A stretch of 10,467 bases of DNA from Alphaproteobacteria bacterium (GTDB lineage Bacteria; Pseudomonadota; Alphaproteobacteria; Acetobacterales; Acetobacteraceae), in the NCBI GenBank assembly GCA_013298245.1, contig JAAFHD010000090.1:1-10467 (forward strand). The letters are read 5' to 3'. This document shows positions 1-6,520 of this stretch, one piece after another. The first letter of the stretch is position 1; each line of letters opens with the position of its first letter. The translations under genes and the position numbers were made by a program. Below the pieces are notes generated by a model that ran no database searches, was not told where the DNA came from, and was given only the letters and a program-made list of their open reading frames with translations.

Positions 1-2115
1 GCGACGGATTATGTGCGGATCCGCCCAGGGACTGATATCCCCATTGTGTGGGGCATGCTGTGGCACATCTTCCAGAATGGTTGGGAAGACCGGGAATTCA
101 TCCGCCAGCGCGTGCACGGCATGGAGGAAATCCGCGCCGAAGTGGCGAAGTGGAACCCGCAGGAAGTCGAGCGCGTGACCGGCGTGCCGGGCGCGCAGCT
201 GCGCCGCGTGGCGGAGCAGTTCGCGACGCAGAAGCCGTCCACCATGATCTGGTGCATGGGTGTCACGCAGAAGACGGTCGGCACGGCCAATGTGCGCGCG
301 CTGTCCATCCTGCTGCTGGCCACCGGCAACGTCGGCGGCGAGGGCAATGGCGCCAACATCTTCCGCGGCCATTGCAATGTGCAGGGCGCTTCCGACTTCG
401 GCCTCGATGTCGCGACGCTGCCCGCGTATTACGGCATTGACGAGACGGCGTGGCGCCATTGGTCGCGCGTCTGGGGCGTGTCGTATGAGAGCATGGTGGC
501 GCGCTTCGATACGCCGGCCATGTTGAACACGCCGGGCATCCCGACCACGCGATACTTCGATGCCGCGACCACGCCGGTGAATGCGCAGACCGGCCTGGCG
601 CAGCGCGACAACATGAAGGGCATGATCGTCTTCGGCCATGGCGGCAACACCGTCACGCGCATGCCCGAGGCGGTGAAGGGCCTGGACGCGCTGGAATTGC
701 TGGTCGTCGCTGACCCGCATCCGACGACGTTTGCCGTGCTCGCGAACCGGCGGGAAAACACCTATCTGCTGCCGGTGGCCACGCAGTTCGAATGCGATGG
801 CAGCCGCACCAGCTCCAACCGTTCGGTGCAATGGGGTTCGAAGGTCGTCGATCCGATCTTCGAAAGCCGCGACGATTACCGCGTGATGTACCACCTGGCG
901 CAGGCGCTGGACCGTGCGGCGGAACGCCGCAACGCCACCGTCCGCTTCACCCAGCCGATGTTCCAGAACATCGAAATCCGCAACAACGCGCCGGTCGCCG
1001 AAAGCGTGCTGCGCGAGATCAATCGCGGCGCCTGGGGCAGCGGCTATTCGGGCATCAGCCCGGAACGGCTCAAGCTGCACCAGCAGCACCAGGACAAGTT
1101 CGACCTGGTGACGCTGCGCGCCCTGCCGGATGCGCCGGCGGAAATCCGTGGTGACTATTACGGCCTGCCCTGGCCCTGCTTCGGCACGCCGGAAATGCGC
1201 CACCCGGGCAGCCACATCCTCTACAACACGAACCTGCATGTGAAGGAGGGCGGCGGCACCTTCCGCGCGCGCTTCGGCACCGAGCGGAATGGCCAGACGC
1301 TGCTGGCGGAAGGCAGCTATTCCAAGGGTTCGGAGATCACCGACGGCTACCCGGAATTCACCGTGCAGGTGCTGCAGCGCCTGGGCTGGTACAATGAACT
1401 GACGGCGCAGGAACGCGCGGTCATCGAAGGTATCGGCGGTAATGTGAGCTGGGCGACCGACCTTTCGGGCGGCATCATCCGCGTGGCGATGGAGCACGGC
1501 TGCGTGCCCTATGGCAACGCGAAGGCCCGCGCCGTGGCGTGGAACCTGCCGGACCCGGTGCCCGTGCACCGCGAGCCGATCTACACGCCGCGCGCCGACC
1601 TGATCGCGCAATACCCGACCCTGCCGGATCGTCGTGGTTTCCGCCTGCCGCATCTGGGGCAGTCGATCCAGGCGCGGTCCTCGACCATCGGCCGCGATTT
1701 CCCGATCGTGCTGACCAGCGGCCGCCTGGTGGAATACGAAGGTGGCGGCGAGGAAACGCGGTCCAACAAGTGGCTTGCAGAATTGCAGCAGGACATGTTC
1801 GTGGAAATCAACCCGCGTGACGCGGCCGCGCGCAACATCCGCGATGGTGCGTGGGTCTGGGTGCGTGGCCCGGAATCCAACAGCCGCGCGCGGGTGAAGG
1901 CGATGGTGACCGAGCGCGTGGGCCAGGGTGTGGCCTTCATGCCCTTCCACTTCGCCGGCTGGTTCATGGGTGAGGATCAGCGCCGCAAATATCCGCAAGG
2001 CACTGACCCGATCGTGCTGGGCGAATCGGTGAACGCCATCACCACCTATGGCTATGATCCCGTGACCTTCATGCAGGAAACGAAGGTCACGCTGTGTCAG
2101 ATCGTGGCGGCGTAA
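1..2115 (+). CDS. fdhA: Formate dehydrogenase alpha (molybdopterin) subunit, 5'-truncated by the window
   Basis: Catalytic subunit of a formate dehydrogenase, oxidising formate to CO2 at a Mo/W-bis-MGD centre and passing electrons to the beta subunit. The frame is open from base 1 (codons before the GTG at 13 read A-T-D-Y), so the gene begins upstream; 704 residues are visible. The N-terminal 4Fe-4S domain, any twin-arginine signal and the Cys/Sec metal ligand lie outside. Seen: molybdopterin oxidoreductase core with RGHCNVQGASDFG (fragment residues 122-134), whose Arg matches the active-site Arg of E. coli FdhF and whose His sits where FdhF has Gln, as in membrane-bound enzymes; GSRTSSNRSVQWG near residue 264; and a C-terminal MGD-binding domain from about residue 565 (FPIVLTSGRLVEYEGGG) to the end. 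The beta gene starts 15 nt downstream. Family assignment is firm; the FDH3-type label rests on the subunit set. Confidence 0.95.
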   Translation, partial: ATDYVRIRPGTDIPIVWGMLWHIFQNGWEDREFIRQRVHGMEEIRAEVAKWNPQEVERVTGVPGAQLRRVAEQFATQKPSTMIWCMGVTQKTVGTANVRALSILLLATGNVGGEGNGANIFRGHCNVQGASDFGLDVATLPAYYGIDETAWRHWSRVWGVSYESMVARFDTPAMLNTPGIPTTRYFDAATTPVNAQTGLAQRDNMKGMIVFGHGGNTVTRMPEAVKGLDALELLVVADPHPTTFAVLANRRENTYLLPVATQFECDGSRTSSNRSVQWGSKVVDPIFESRDDYRVMYHLAQALDRAAERRNATVRFTQPMFQNIEIRNNAPVAESVLREINRGAWGSGYSGISPERLKLHQQHQDKFDLVTLRALPDAPAEIRGDYYGLPWPCFGTPEMRHPGSHILYNTNLHVKEGGGTFRARFGTERNGQTLLAEGSYSKGSEITDGYPEFTVQVLQRLGWYNELTAQERAVIEGIGGNVSWATDLSGGIIRVAMEHGCVPYGNAKARAVAWNLPDPVPVHREPIYTPRADLIAQYPTLPDRRGFRLPHLGQSIQARSSTIGRDFPIVLTSGRLVEYEGGGEETRSNKWLAELQQDMFVEINPRDAAARNIRDGAWVWVRGPESNSRARVKAMVTERVGQGVAFMPFHFAGWFMGEDQRRKYPQGTDPIVLGESVNAITTYGYDPVTFMQETKVTLCQIVAA

Positions 2116-2130
2116 GGGGAGGCTGAGCAA

Positions 2131-2727
2131 ATGGCACGAATGAAATTCCTGTGTGACGCCGACCGTTGCATCGAATGCAACGCCTGCGTCACCGCCTGCA
2201 AGAACGAGCACGAGGTGCCCTGGGGCATCAACCGCCGCCGCGTCGTCACCATCAATGACGGCAAGCCTGGTGAGCGCTCGATCTCCATGGCCTGCATGCA
2301 CTGCACGGATGCGCCTTGTGCGGCGGTGTGCCCGGTGTCGTGCTTCTACACGACCGCGGATGCGATCGTGCTGCACGACAAGGATCTGTGCATCGGCTGC
2401 GGCTATTGCTTCTTCGCCTGCCCGTTCGGCGCGCCGCAGTACCCGCGCGTCGGCAACTTTGGCGGCCGCGGCAAGATGGACAAGTGCACCTATTGCGCGG
2501 GCGGCCCGCAGGAAGACAATTCCCGCGTCGAATACACGCAATATGGCGCGAACCGGATCGCGGAAGGCAAGCTGCCTTTGTGCGCCGAGATGTGCTCCAC
2601 CAAGGCGCTGCTGGCGGGTGATGGCGATATGATCGCGACCATCTATCGTGAGCGTGTGTCCAAGCGCGGCTATGGCTCGGGTGCATGGGGCTGGCGCACC
2701 GCTTATCGCATGACGGTGGGTGGCTGA
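2131..2727 (+). CDS. fdh3B: Formate dehydrogenase FDH3-type beta subunit (4x[4Fe-4S])
   Basis: Electron-transfer subunit of 198 aa, expected to pass electrons from the alpha subunit to the cytochrome b gamma subunit. Four cysteine groups fit four [4Fe-4S] clusters: C13-x2-C16-x2-C19-x3-C23; C55-x2-C58-x4-C63-x3-C67; C87-x2-C90-x2-C93-x3-C97; and C119-x2-C122 with C151-x3-C155. Unlike E. coli FdnH/FdoH (about 290-300 aa) it has no C-terminal membrane helix, matching the short FDH3 beta form. It has no signal peptide of its own; in this family it is thought to be exported folded together with the Tat-dependent alpha subunit (established for relatives, inferred here). The start is supported by a GGGGAGG Shine-Dalgarno about 8 nt upstream. 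Its stop overlaps the gamma start by one base, pointing to translational coupling. Confidence 0.95.
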   Translation: MARMKFLCDADRCIECNACVTACKNEHEVPWGINRRRVVTINDGKPGERSISMACMHCTDAPCAAVCPVSCFYTTADAIVLHDKDLCIGCGYCFFACPFGAPQYPRVGNFGGRGKMDKCTYCAGGPQEDNSRVEYTQYGANRIAEGKLPLCAEMCSTKALLAGDGDMIATIYRERVSKRGYGSGAWGWRTAYRMTVGG

Positions 2728-3713
2728 TGCGCGCGCTTCGTTATCTTTTGCTGGCACTTGCGCTGGGCATCACCGTGCCGGCGCTGGCGCAACAAGGCAC
2801 GCCCCGCGGCGTCGTCTCCGCCGAGGAACTGGAGGCAGCAGCCCTGCGCCAGGGCGGCATCATCGCCGGGCGCCACACCATTCCCGATGCGGCGCAGGCC
2901 AACCTGATCCAGCCCGAGGGCAAGGCCTGGCGTGACTTCCACAATGTGACGCTGGCCTGGGTTGGCGGCATCGCGGTGCTGGGCATGCTGGGCGTGCTGA
3001 TCATGTTCTACATGATGCGCGGCAAGGTGATGGTGCATGGCGGCATGTCGGGGCGCACCATCACGCGCTTCAACCTGCTGGAGCGCGCGAACCACTGGAT
3101 GGTCGCGGGCAGCTTCATCGTGCTGGGCCTGACGGGCCTGAACCTGACCTTCGGGCGGCATATCCTGCTGCCCGTGGTCGGCCCCTATACCTTCACCGCC
3201 ATCAGCGAGTGGGGGAAGATCGCGCACAACTACCTCTCCTTCCCCTTCACGCTCGGCATCGTCGTGATGCTGCTGCTGTGGGCGAAGGACAACATCCCCG
3301 GCCGGCTCGACATCGAGTGGTTCAAGAAGGGTGGCGGCCTGGTCGGCAAGGGCCACCCTGACAGCAAGCGCTTCAACGCCGGCCAGAAGATGATCTTCTG
3401 GATCACCGTGCTGGGTGGCGCTGCCGTCGCGGTCTCCGGTTACCTGCTGATCTTCCCCTTCATGGGGACGGACGTGTCGGATATGCAGCTCGCGCACATC
3501 ATCCACGCACTGGTTTCCGTGCTGATGATCGCGGCGATCCTGGGCCATATCTATATCGGCTCGGTCGGCATGCAGGGCGCGTTCGACGCCATGGGTTCCG
3601 GCCAGGTGGACGTGAACTGGGCGAAGGAACACCACAACCTCTGGACGGCGGAACAGCTTGCCAAGCGGCCGGCTTCCGGCGCGCCGGGGGCGCAGGCCAA
3701 GCCGGCAGAATAA
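2727..3713 (+). CDS. Formate dehydrogenase gamma subunit (cytochrome b membrane anchor)
   Basis: Membrane anchor and haem b subunit of 328 aa that should take electrons from the beta subunit and reduce the quinone pool. I chose ATG 2727, which overlaps the beta TGA (TGATG), over the in-frame ATG at 2685 because it places a clean Sec signal peptide at the N-terminus (MRALRYLLLALALGITVPALA, 21 residues, with likely cleavage before QQ). A periplasmic stretch follows, then hydrophobic helices at about 76-97, 124-143, 166-186, 221-243 and 255-277. Candidate haem-ligand histidines are H123, H167, H257 or H260, and H274. The tail WAKEHHNLW after the last helix is typical of this family. The extra N-terminal helix and periplasmic segment make it longer than E. 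coli FdnI (about 217 aa). Last gene before a strong terminator. Confidence 0.93.
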   Translation: MRALRYLLLALALGITVPALAQQGTPRGVVSAEELEAAALRQGGIIAGRHTIPDAAQANLIQPEGKAWRDFHNVTLAWVGGIAVLGMLGVLIMFYMMRGKVMVHGGMSGRTITRFNLLERANHWMVAGSFIVLGLTGLNLTFGRHILLPVVGPYTFTAISEWGKIAHNYLSFPFTLGIVVMLLLWAKDNIPGRLDIEWFKKGGGLVGKGHPDSKRFNAGQKMIFWITVLGGAAVAVSGYLLIFPFMGTDVSDMQLAHIIHALVSVLMIAAILGHIYIGSVGMQGAFDAMGSGQVDVNWAKEHHNLWTAEQLAKRPASGAPGAQAKPAE

Positions 3714-3734
3714 GCGCGCGGCGCACCATGAACG

Positions 3735-3767
3735 GGCCCGGCTGGCATGTGCCCGCCGGGCCTTTTT
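3735..3767 (+). terminator. Rho-independent terminator of the formate dehydrogenase operon
   Basis: A perfect 8-bp GC stem, GGCCCGGC (3735-3742) with GCCGGGCC (3755-3762), continues after one T/C mismatch into a 3-bp inner stem GGC/GCC around the tetraloop ATGT (3747-3750). Five T residues follow directly (3763-3767). It lies 21 nt after the gamma stop and 29 nt before mobB, so it should separate the two transcription units. Seen directly in the sequence; function inferred from the classic form. Confidence 0.88.
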
Positions 3768-3796
3768 CATGCGCGCTTTCCTGGTAGACAGACGCG

Positions 3797-4288
3797 ATGA
3801 AAGTGATTGGCCTCGCGGGTTGGAGTGGCGCTGGCAAGACCACGCTGATGAAGCGCCTGATCCCGGCGTTGATCGCGCGTGGGGTGCGCGTGTCCACCAT
3901 CAAGCACGCGCATCATGCGTTTGATGTGGACGTGCCGGGCAAGGATAGCTGGGAACACCGGCAGGCGGGTGCGGCGCAGGTGCTGGTGAGTTCCGCCAAT
4001 CGCTGGGCGTTGATGAGTGAAAATCACGGTGCGCCGGAGCCGACGCTGGCGTTTCTGCTGTCGCGCATGAACCCCGTGGACCTGGTCATCATCGAGGGCT
4101 TCAAGCGCGAGGACCACCCGAAGATCGAGGTGCATCGCGCCGCCAACGGCAAGCCCTGGCTGCACACAGAGGATGCGCGGATCGTCGCCGTCGCCGCCGA
4201 TGTGGCGCAGCCGAAGCTGCCGCAGGCGGCGCTGGATGATGTGGAGGCGGTGGCTGATCTGGTGCTGCGCTTCGCGGAGCCTGCATGA
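3797..4288 (+). CDS. mobB: Molybdopterin-guanine dinucleotide biosynthesis protein MobB
   Basis: GTP-binding adaptor of 163 aa that assists MobA in making molybdopterin-guanine dinucleotide, the cofactor form used by DMSO-reductase-family enzymes such as the formate dehydrogenase just upstream. Seen: Walker A loop G8-W-S-G-A-G-K14-T-T; TIKHAHHAFDVDVPGKDSW (34-52), the conserved segment after the P-loop; and the Walker-B-like DLVIIEGFK (95-103), with D95 and E100 conserved in the family. Length is normal for MobB. The ATG at 3797 puts the P-loop at the usual distance from the N-terminus, but no Shine-Dalgarno precedes it, so the mRNA may be leaderless. mobA is not in the window. moeA follows 58 nt downstream on the same strand. 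Confidence 0.95.
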   Translation: MKVIGLAGWSGAGKTTLMKRLIPALIARGVRVSTIKHAHHAFDVDVPGKDSWEHRQAGAAQVLVSSANRWALMSENHGAPEPTLAFLLSRMNPVDLVIIEGFKREDHPKIEVHRAANGKPWLHTEDARIVAVAADVAQPKLPQAALDDVEAVADLVLRFAEPA

Positions 4289-4347
4289 TGCGCCGCCGAT
4301 TCAGCCCTTCGCGCCATGCGGCGCTGCGGCCATCGGGGGCGATGTAA
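4285..4347 (+). CDS. Possible 20-codon linking ORF between mobB and moeA (tentative)
   Basis: A short frame begins with ATGATG (4285-4290), overlapping the mobB stop (TGA 4286-4288), and ends with TAA (4345-4347), whose last base is the first base of the moeA ATG. It would encode a 20-residue Arg-rich peptide starting MMRRRFSPSRH. Both junctions have the shape used for stop-start translational coupling, so it could carry ribosomes from mobB to moeA. An open stretch of 20 codons is common by chance at this GC content and the peptide matches nothing I know, so this may be coincidence. Confidence 0.15.
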   Translation: MMRRRFSPSRHAALRPSGAM

Positions 4348-5594
4348 TGGCGCAACTCTCCGACGACTGTTTTGCCTTCGGTGGCCAGCTGATGTCGGTC
4401 GAGGACGCGGCCGCGATGATCGCCGCGCGCGTGGCACCCATCGCGCAGACCGAACCCGTGGCGCTGCACGCCGCGCGTGGCCGCGTGCTGGCGGCGGCGT
4501 TGGTGGCACCCGGGCCGTTGCCGCCCTTCTTCAATTCGGCAGTGGATGGCTATGCCTTCGCGCATGCCGCGCTGTTGCCCGGCGCCCAGACCCGCCTGCC
4601 ACTGGCCGGTCGCGTCGCCGCCGGCCAGGCCGCACCCGCGCTGACCGCCGGCACGGCGATGCGTATCTTCACCGGCGCGCCCATGCCCGCCGGCGCCGAC
4701 ACGGTGATGATGCAGGAGGACGCGCAGCTGGATGGCGACGCGCTGATCCTGCCGCCCGGCCTCAAGCGCCATGCCAATTGCCGCCCCGCCGGAGAGGATG
4801 TGGCGCAGGGTGCGACCGCGCTGCCGGCCGGCACGCGGCTTGGTCCCGCCGAGATCGGGCTGGCGGCGGCGCTTGGCGTGGCCATGCTCGATTGCACGCG
4901 GCCCTTGCGCGTGGGCGTGTTTTCCACCGGTGATGAACTGGCGGCACCCGGCCGCCCACTGGCCGTCGCGCAGACCTACGACTCCAATCGCTTCACGCTG
5001 CTCGCACTGCTGGCCGGCCTGCCGGTGGATGCCGCCGACCTCGGCATCCTGCCCGATGATGCCGCGCGCACCCGCGAAGCGCTGCACGAAGCGGCTGGCG
5101 TGCACGACCTGCTGCTCACCTCCGGCGGCGTCTCCACCGGCGAGGAAGACCATGTCCGCGCCGCGATCGAAGCCGCGGGCCGCCTGGTGTTCTGGCGCCT
5201 GGCGGTGAAGCCGGGCCGGCCCGCCGCGATGGGCGTGGTGCGGGGCGTGCCAGTGCTGGGCCTGCCCGGAAATCCCGTGGCGGCGGTGGTGTGCTTCCTG
5301 CATCTGGCGCGGCCGTTGATCCTGCGGCTGGCTGGTGCTGCACCCGAGACCCTGCCCCGCTTCCCGGCCGTGGCGGGCTTCGCGCATCGCAAGAAGTCCG
5401 GGCGGCGCGAATATCTGCGCGCGCGGCTGGCGCGCGACGGCAGCGTGCTGCGCGCCGAGAAATTCGAGCGCGAAGGTGCGGGCCTGCTGACATCCCTGAC
5501 GGAAACCGAGGCCTTCGTCGAATTGATGGAAGACCAGGTGGATATAGCACCCGGCGCGCCGGTCAGGGTGCTGCCCTTCAGCGCGATCTTCTGA
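4347..5594 (+). CDS. moeA: Molybdopterin molybdenumtransferase MoeA
   Basis: Inserts molybdate into adenylylated molybdopterin, the step that makes active molybdenum cofactor. 415 aa from ATG 4347, close to the usual MoeA length of about 400-410. The frame stays open upstream to 4173, but that part overlaps mobB and reads as Arg/Trp-rich shadow sequence, whereas MAQLSDDCFAFGG looks like a genuine MoeA N-terminus. Landmarks: PPFFNSAVDGYAF (59-71) with the conserved Asp67; FTGAPMPAGADTVMMQED (108-125); GVFSTGDEL and the following YDSNRF; the MoCF-type LLLTSGGVSTGEEDHV (about 256-271); VKPGRPAAMG from about 287, then GLPGNPVAAV (roughly 304-313); and a C-terminal MoeA domain IV after about residue 330. 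Downstream of mobB on the same strand, so probably co-transcribed. Confidence 0.95.
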   Translation: MAQLSDDCFAFGGQLMSVEDAAAMIAARVAPIAQTEPVALHAARGRVLAAALVAPGPLPPFFNSAVDGYAFAHAALLPGAQTRLPLAGRVAAGQAAPALTAGTAMRIFTGAPMPAGADTVMMQEDAQLDGDALILPPGLKRHANCRPAGEDVAQGATALPAGTRLGPAEIGLAAALGVAMLDCTRPLRVGVFSTGDELAAPGRPLAVAQTYDSNRFTLLALLAGLPVDAADLGILPDDAARTREALHEAAGVHDLLLTSGGVSTGEEDHVRAAIEAAGRLVFWRLAVKPGRPAAMGVVRGVPVLGLPGNPVAAVVCFLHLARPLILRLAGAAPETLPRFPAVAGFAHRKKSGRREYLRARLARDGSVLRAEKFEREGAGLLTSLTETEAFVELMEDQVDIAPGAPVRVLPFSAIF

Positions 5595-5665
5595 CATCCT
5601 GGCAGGCCAAGGGCAGATTGCCGCATCGCGGCGTGAAGATGCCCGCGAGAGGAGAGGACAAAGCC

Positions 5666-6418
5666 ATGACCGAACACCTGCTGCACGAACGCGATGGCGC
5701 CGTGCTGACGCTGCGCCTGAACCGCCCGGACAAGAAGAACGCGCTGACCGGCGCCATGTACACCAGCATGGCCGAGGGCCTGCGCGCCGCCGCCACCGAT
5801 GACAGCATTCGCGCCGTGATGATCGCCGGTGGCAGCGACTTCACCGCCGGCAATGACCTGGCCGATTTCGCCAAGGCCGGTAGCGGCGGCCCGCGCCCGG
5901 GTGCGGCGTTCGAATTCCTGCAGGCCATTCGCGTCTTCCCGAAGCCCGTGGTGGCCGGCGTGCGCGGTGTGGCGATCGGCATCGGCACCACAATGCTGCT
6001 GCATTGCGACGCGGTGGTGACCGCGCGCGATGCCAAGCTGCAAATGCCCTTCGCACGGCTGGGCCTGGTGCCGGAGGGTGGGTCATCGGTGCTGCTGGCG
6101 CGCCGCGTCGGTCAGGCGCGCGCCAGTTGGTGGCTGCTGTCGGGCGAGGCGTTTTCGGGTGCCACCGCCGCGGAAGCCGGGCTTGCGCTGGAAAGCGTGG
6201 ATGATGGCGCGGTCGAGGCCACCGCGCGCCGTTACGCGGACCAGTTGGCCGCATTGCCGCCCGGCGCTGTGGCCGAAAGCAAGCGCCTGCTGCGCGAACC
6301 GCTGATGCCCATGCTGGAAGCGGCGATGGATGCGGAACGCGTGGCGTTTTCCGCGCGGCTGCAAACGCCGGAGGCGCAGGCGATCTTCGCCAGTTTCTTC
6401 GCGAAAAAGGCGGGGTAG
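5666..6418 (+). CDS. Enoyl-CoA hydratase/isomerase family protein, isomerase-like active site
   Basis: Crotonase-fold protein of 250 aa, acting on an acyl-CoA thioester, probably in fatty acid or related acyl-CoA breakdown. Seen: N-terminal LRLNRPDKKNAL (16-27); first oxyanion-hole segment SDFTAGNDL (57-65); second segment GVAIGIGTTMLLHCD (101-115); then MPFARLGLVPEGGSS (127-141). The two catalytic Glu of rat mitochondrial hydratase (E144, E164) appear by eye to be replaced by F129 and W near residue 155, while E137 lies where ECI2/PECI-type delta3-delta2-enoyl-CoA isomerases carry their catalytic Glu. I therefore favour an isomerase or related reaction. ATG 5666 is chosen over upstream in-frame codons because of the strong GAGGAGAGG 8 nt upstream (5649-5657) and the normal crotonase N-terminus. 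It lies 71 nt after moeA with no evident functional link, and converges with the heparinase gene. Confidence 0.88.
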   Translation: MTEHLLHERDGAVLTLRLNRPDKKNALTGAMYTSMAEGLRAAATDDSIRAVMIAGGSDFTAGNDLADFAKAGSGGPRPGAAFEFLQAIRVFPKPVVAGVRGVAIGIGTTMLLHCDAVVTARDAKLQMPFARLGLVPEGGSSVLLARRVGQARASWWLLSGEAFSGATAAEAGLALESVDDGAVEATARRYADQLAALPPGAVAESKRLLREPLMPMLEAAMDAERVAFSARLQTPEAQAIFASFFAKKAG

Positions 6419-6520
6419 TGCCCGATCTCGACAGGCTGGCGCCGGCTGTTCGGCGGATCGGGAAGCGTCCTCAAGCGCCTTGATACCCAAGGCACGCCGT
6501 GGCGCCAGTGGGTTGTCCGA

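Noticed and set aside
13..2115. GTG at 13 as the true start of the formate dehydrogenase alpha subunit
   Set aside because: The frame is open and in register before it, and the N-terminal Fe-S and active-site parts of the family are missing, so the gene clearly begins upstream of the window.
2685..2726. Upstream in-frame ATG for the gamma subunit (342 aa form)
   Set aside because: It would overlap the beta gene by 43 nt and put a polar stretch before the signal peptide; ATG 2727 gives a clean signal peptide and a one-base overlap.
2703..3770. 355-codon open frame on the minus strand opposite the gamma subunit gene
   Set aside because: His/Asp/Gln-rich shadow of a membrane protein gene, and it covers the fdh terminator.
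4101..5597. 498-codon open frame on the minus strand opposite moeA
   Set aside because: Antisense shadow of moeA: low-complexity Arg/Gly/Gln/His-rich translation with no domain, while the plus-strand frame has all MoeA motifs.
6421..6462. Inverted repeat CCCGATC / GATCGGG after the crotonase stop, considered as a terminator
   Set aside because: The stem is only 7 bp around a 28-nt loop and no T-tract follows on either strand, so it is not a convincing intrinsic terminator, though it lies where two convergent genes meet.
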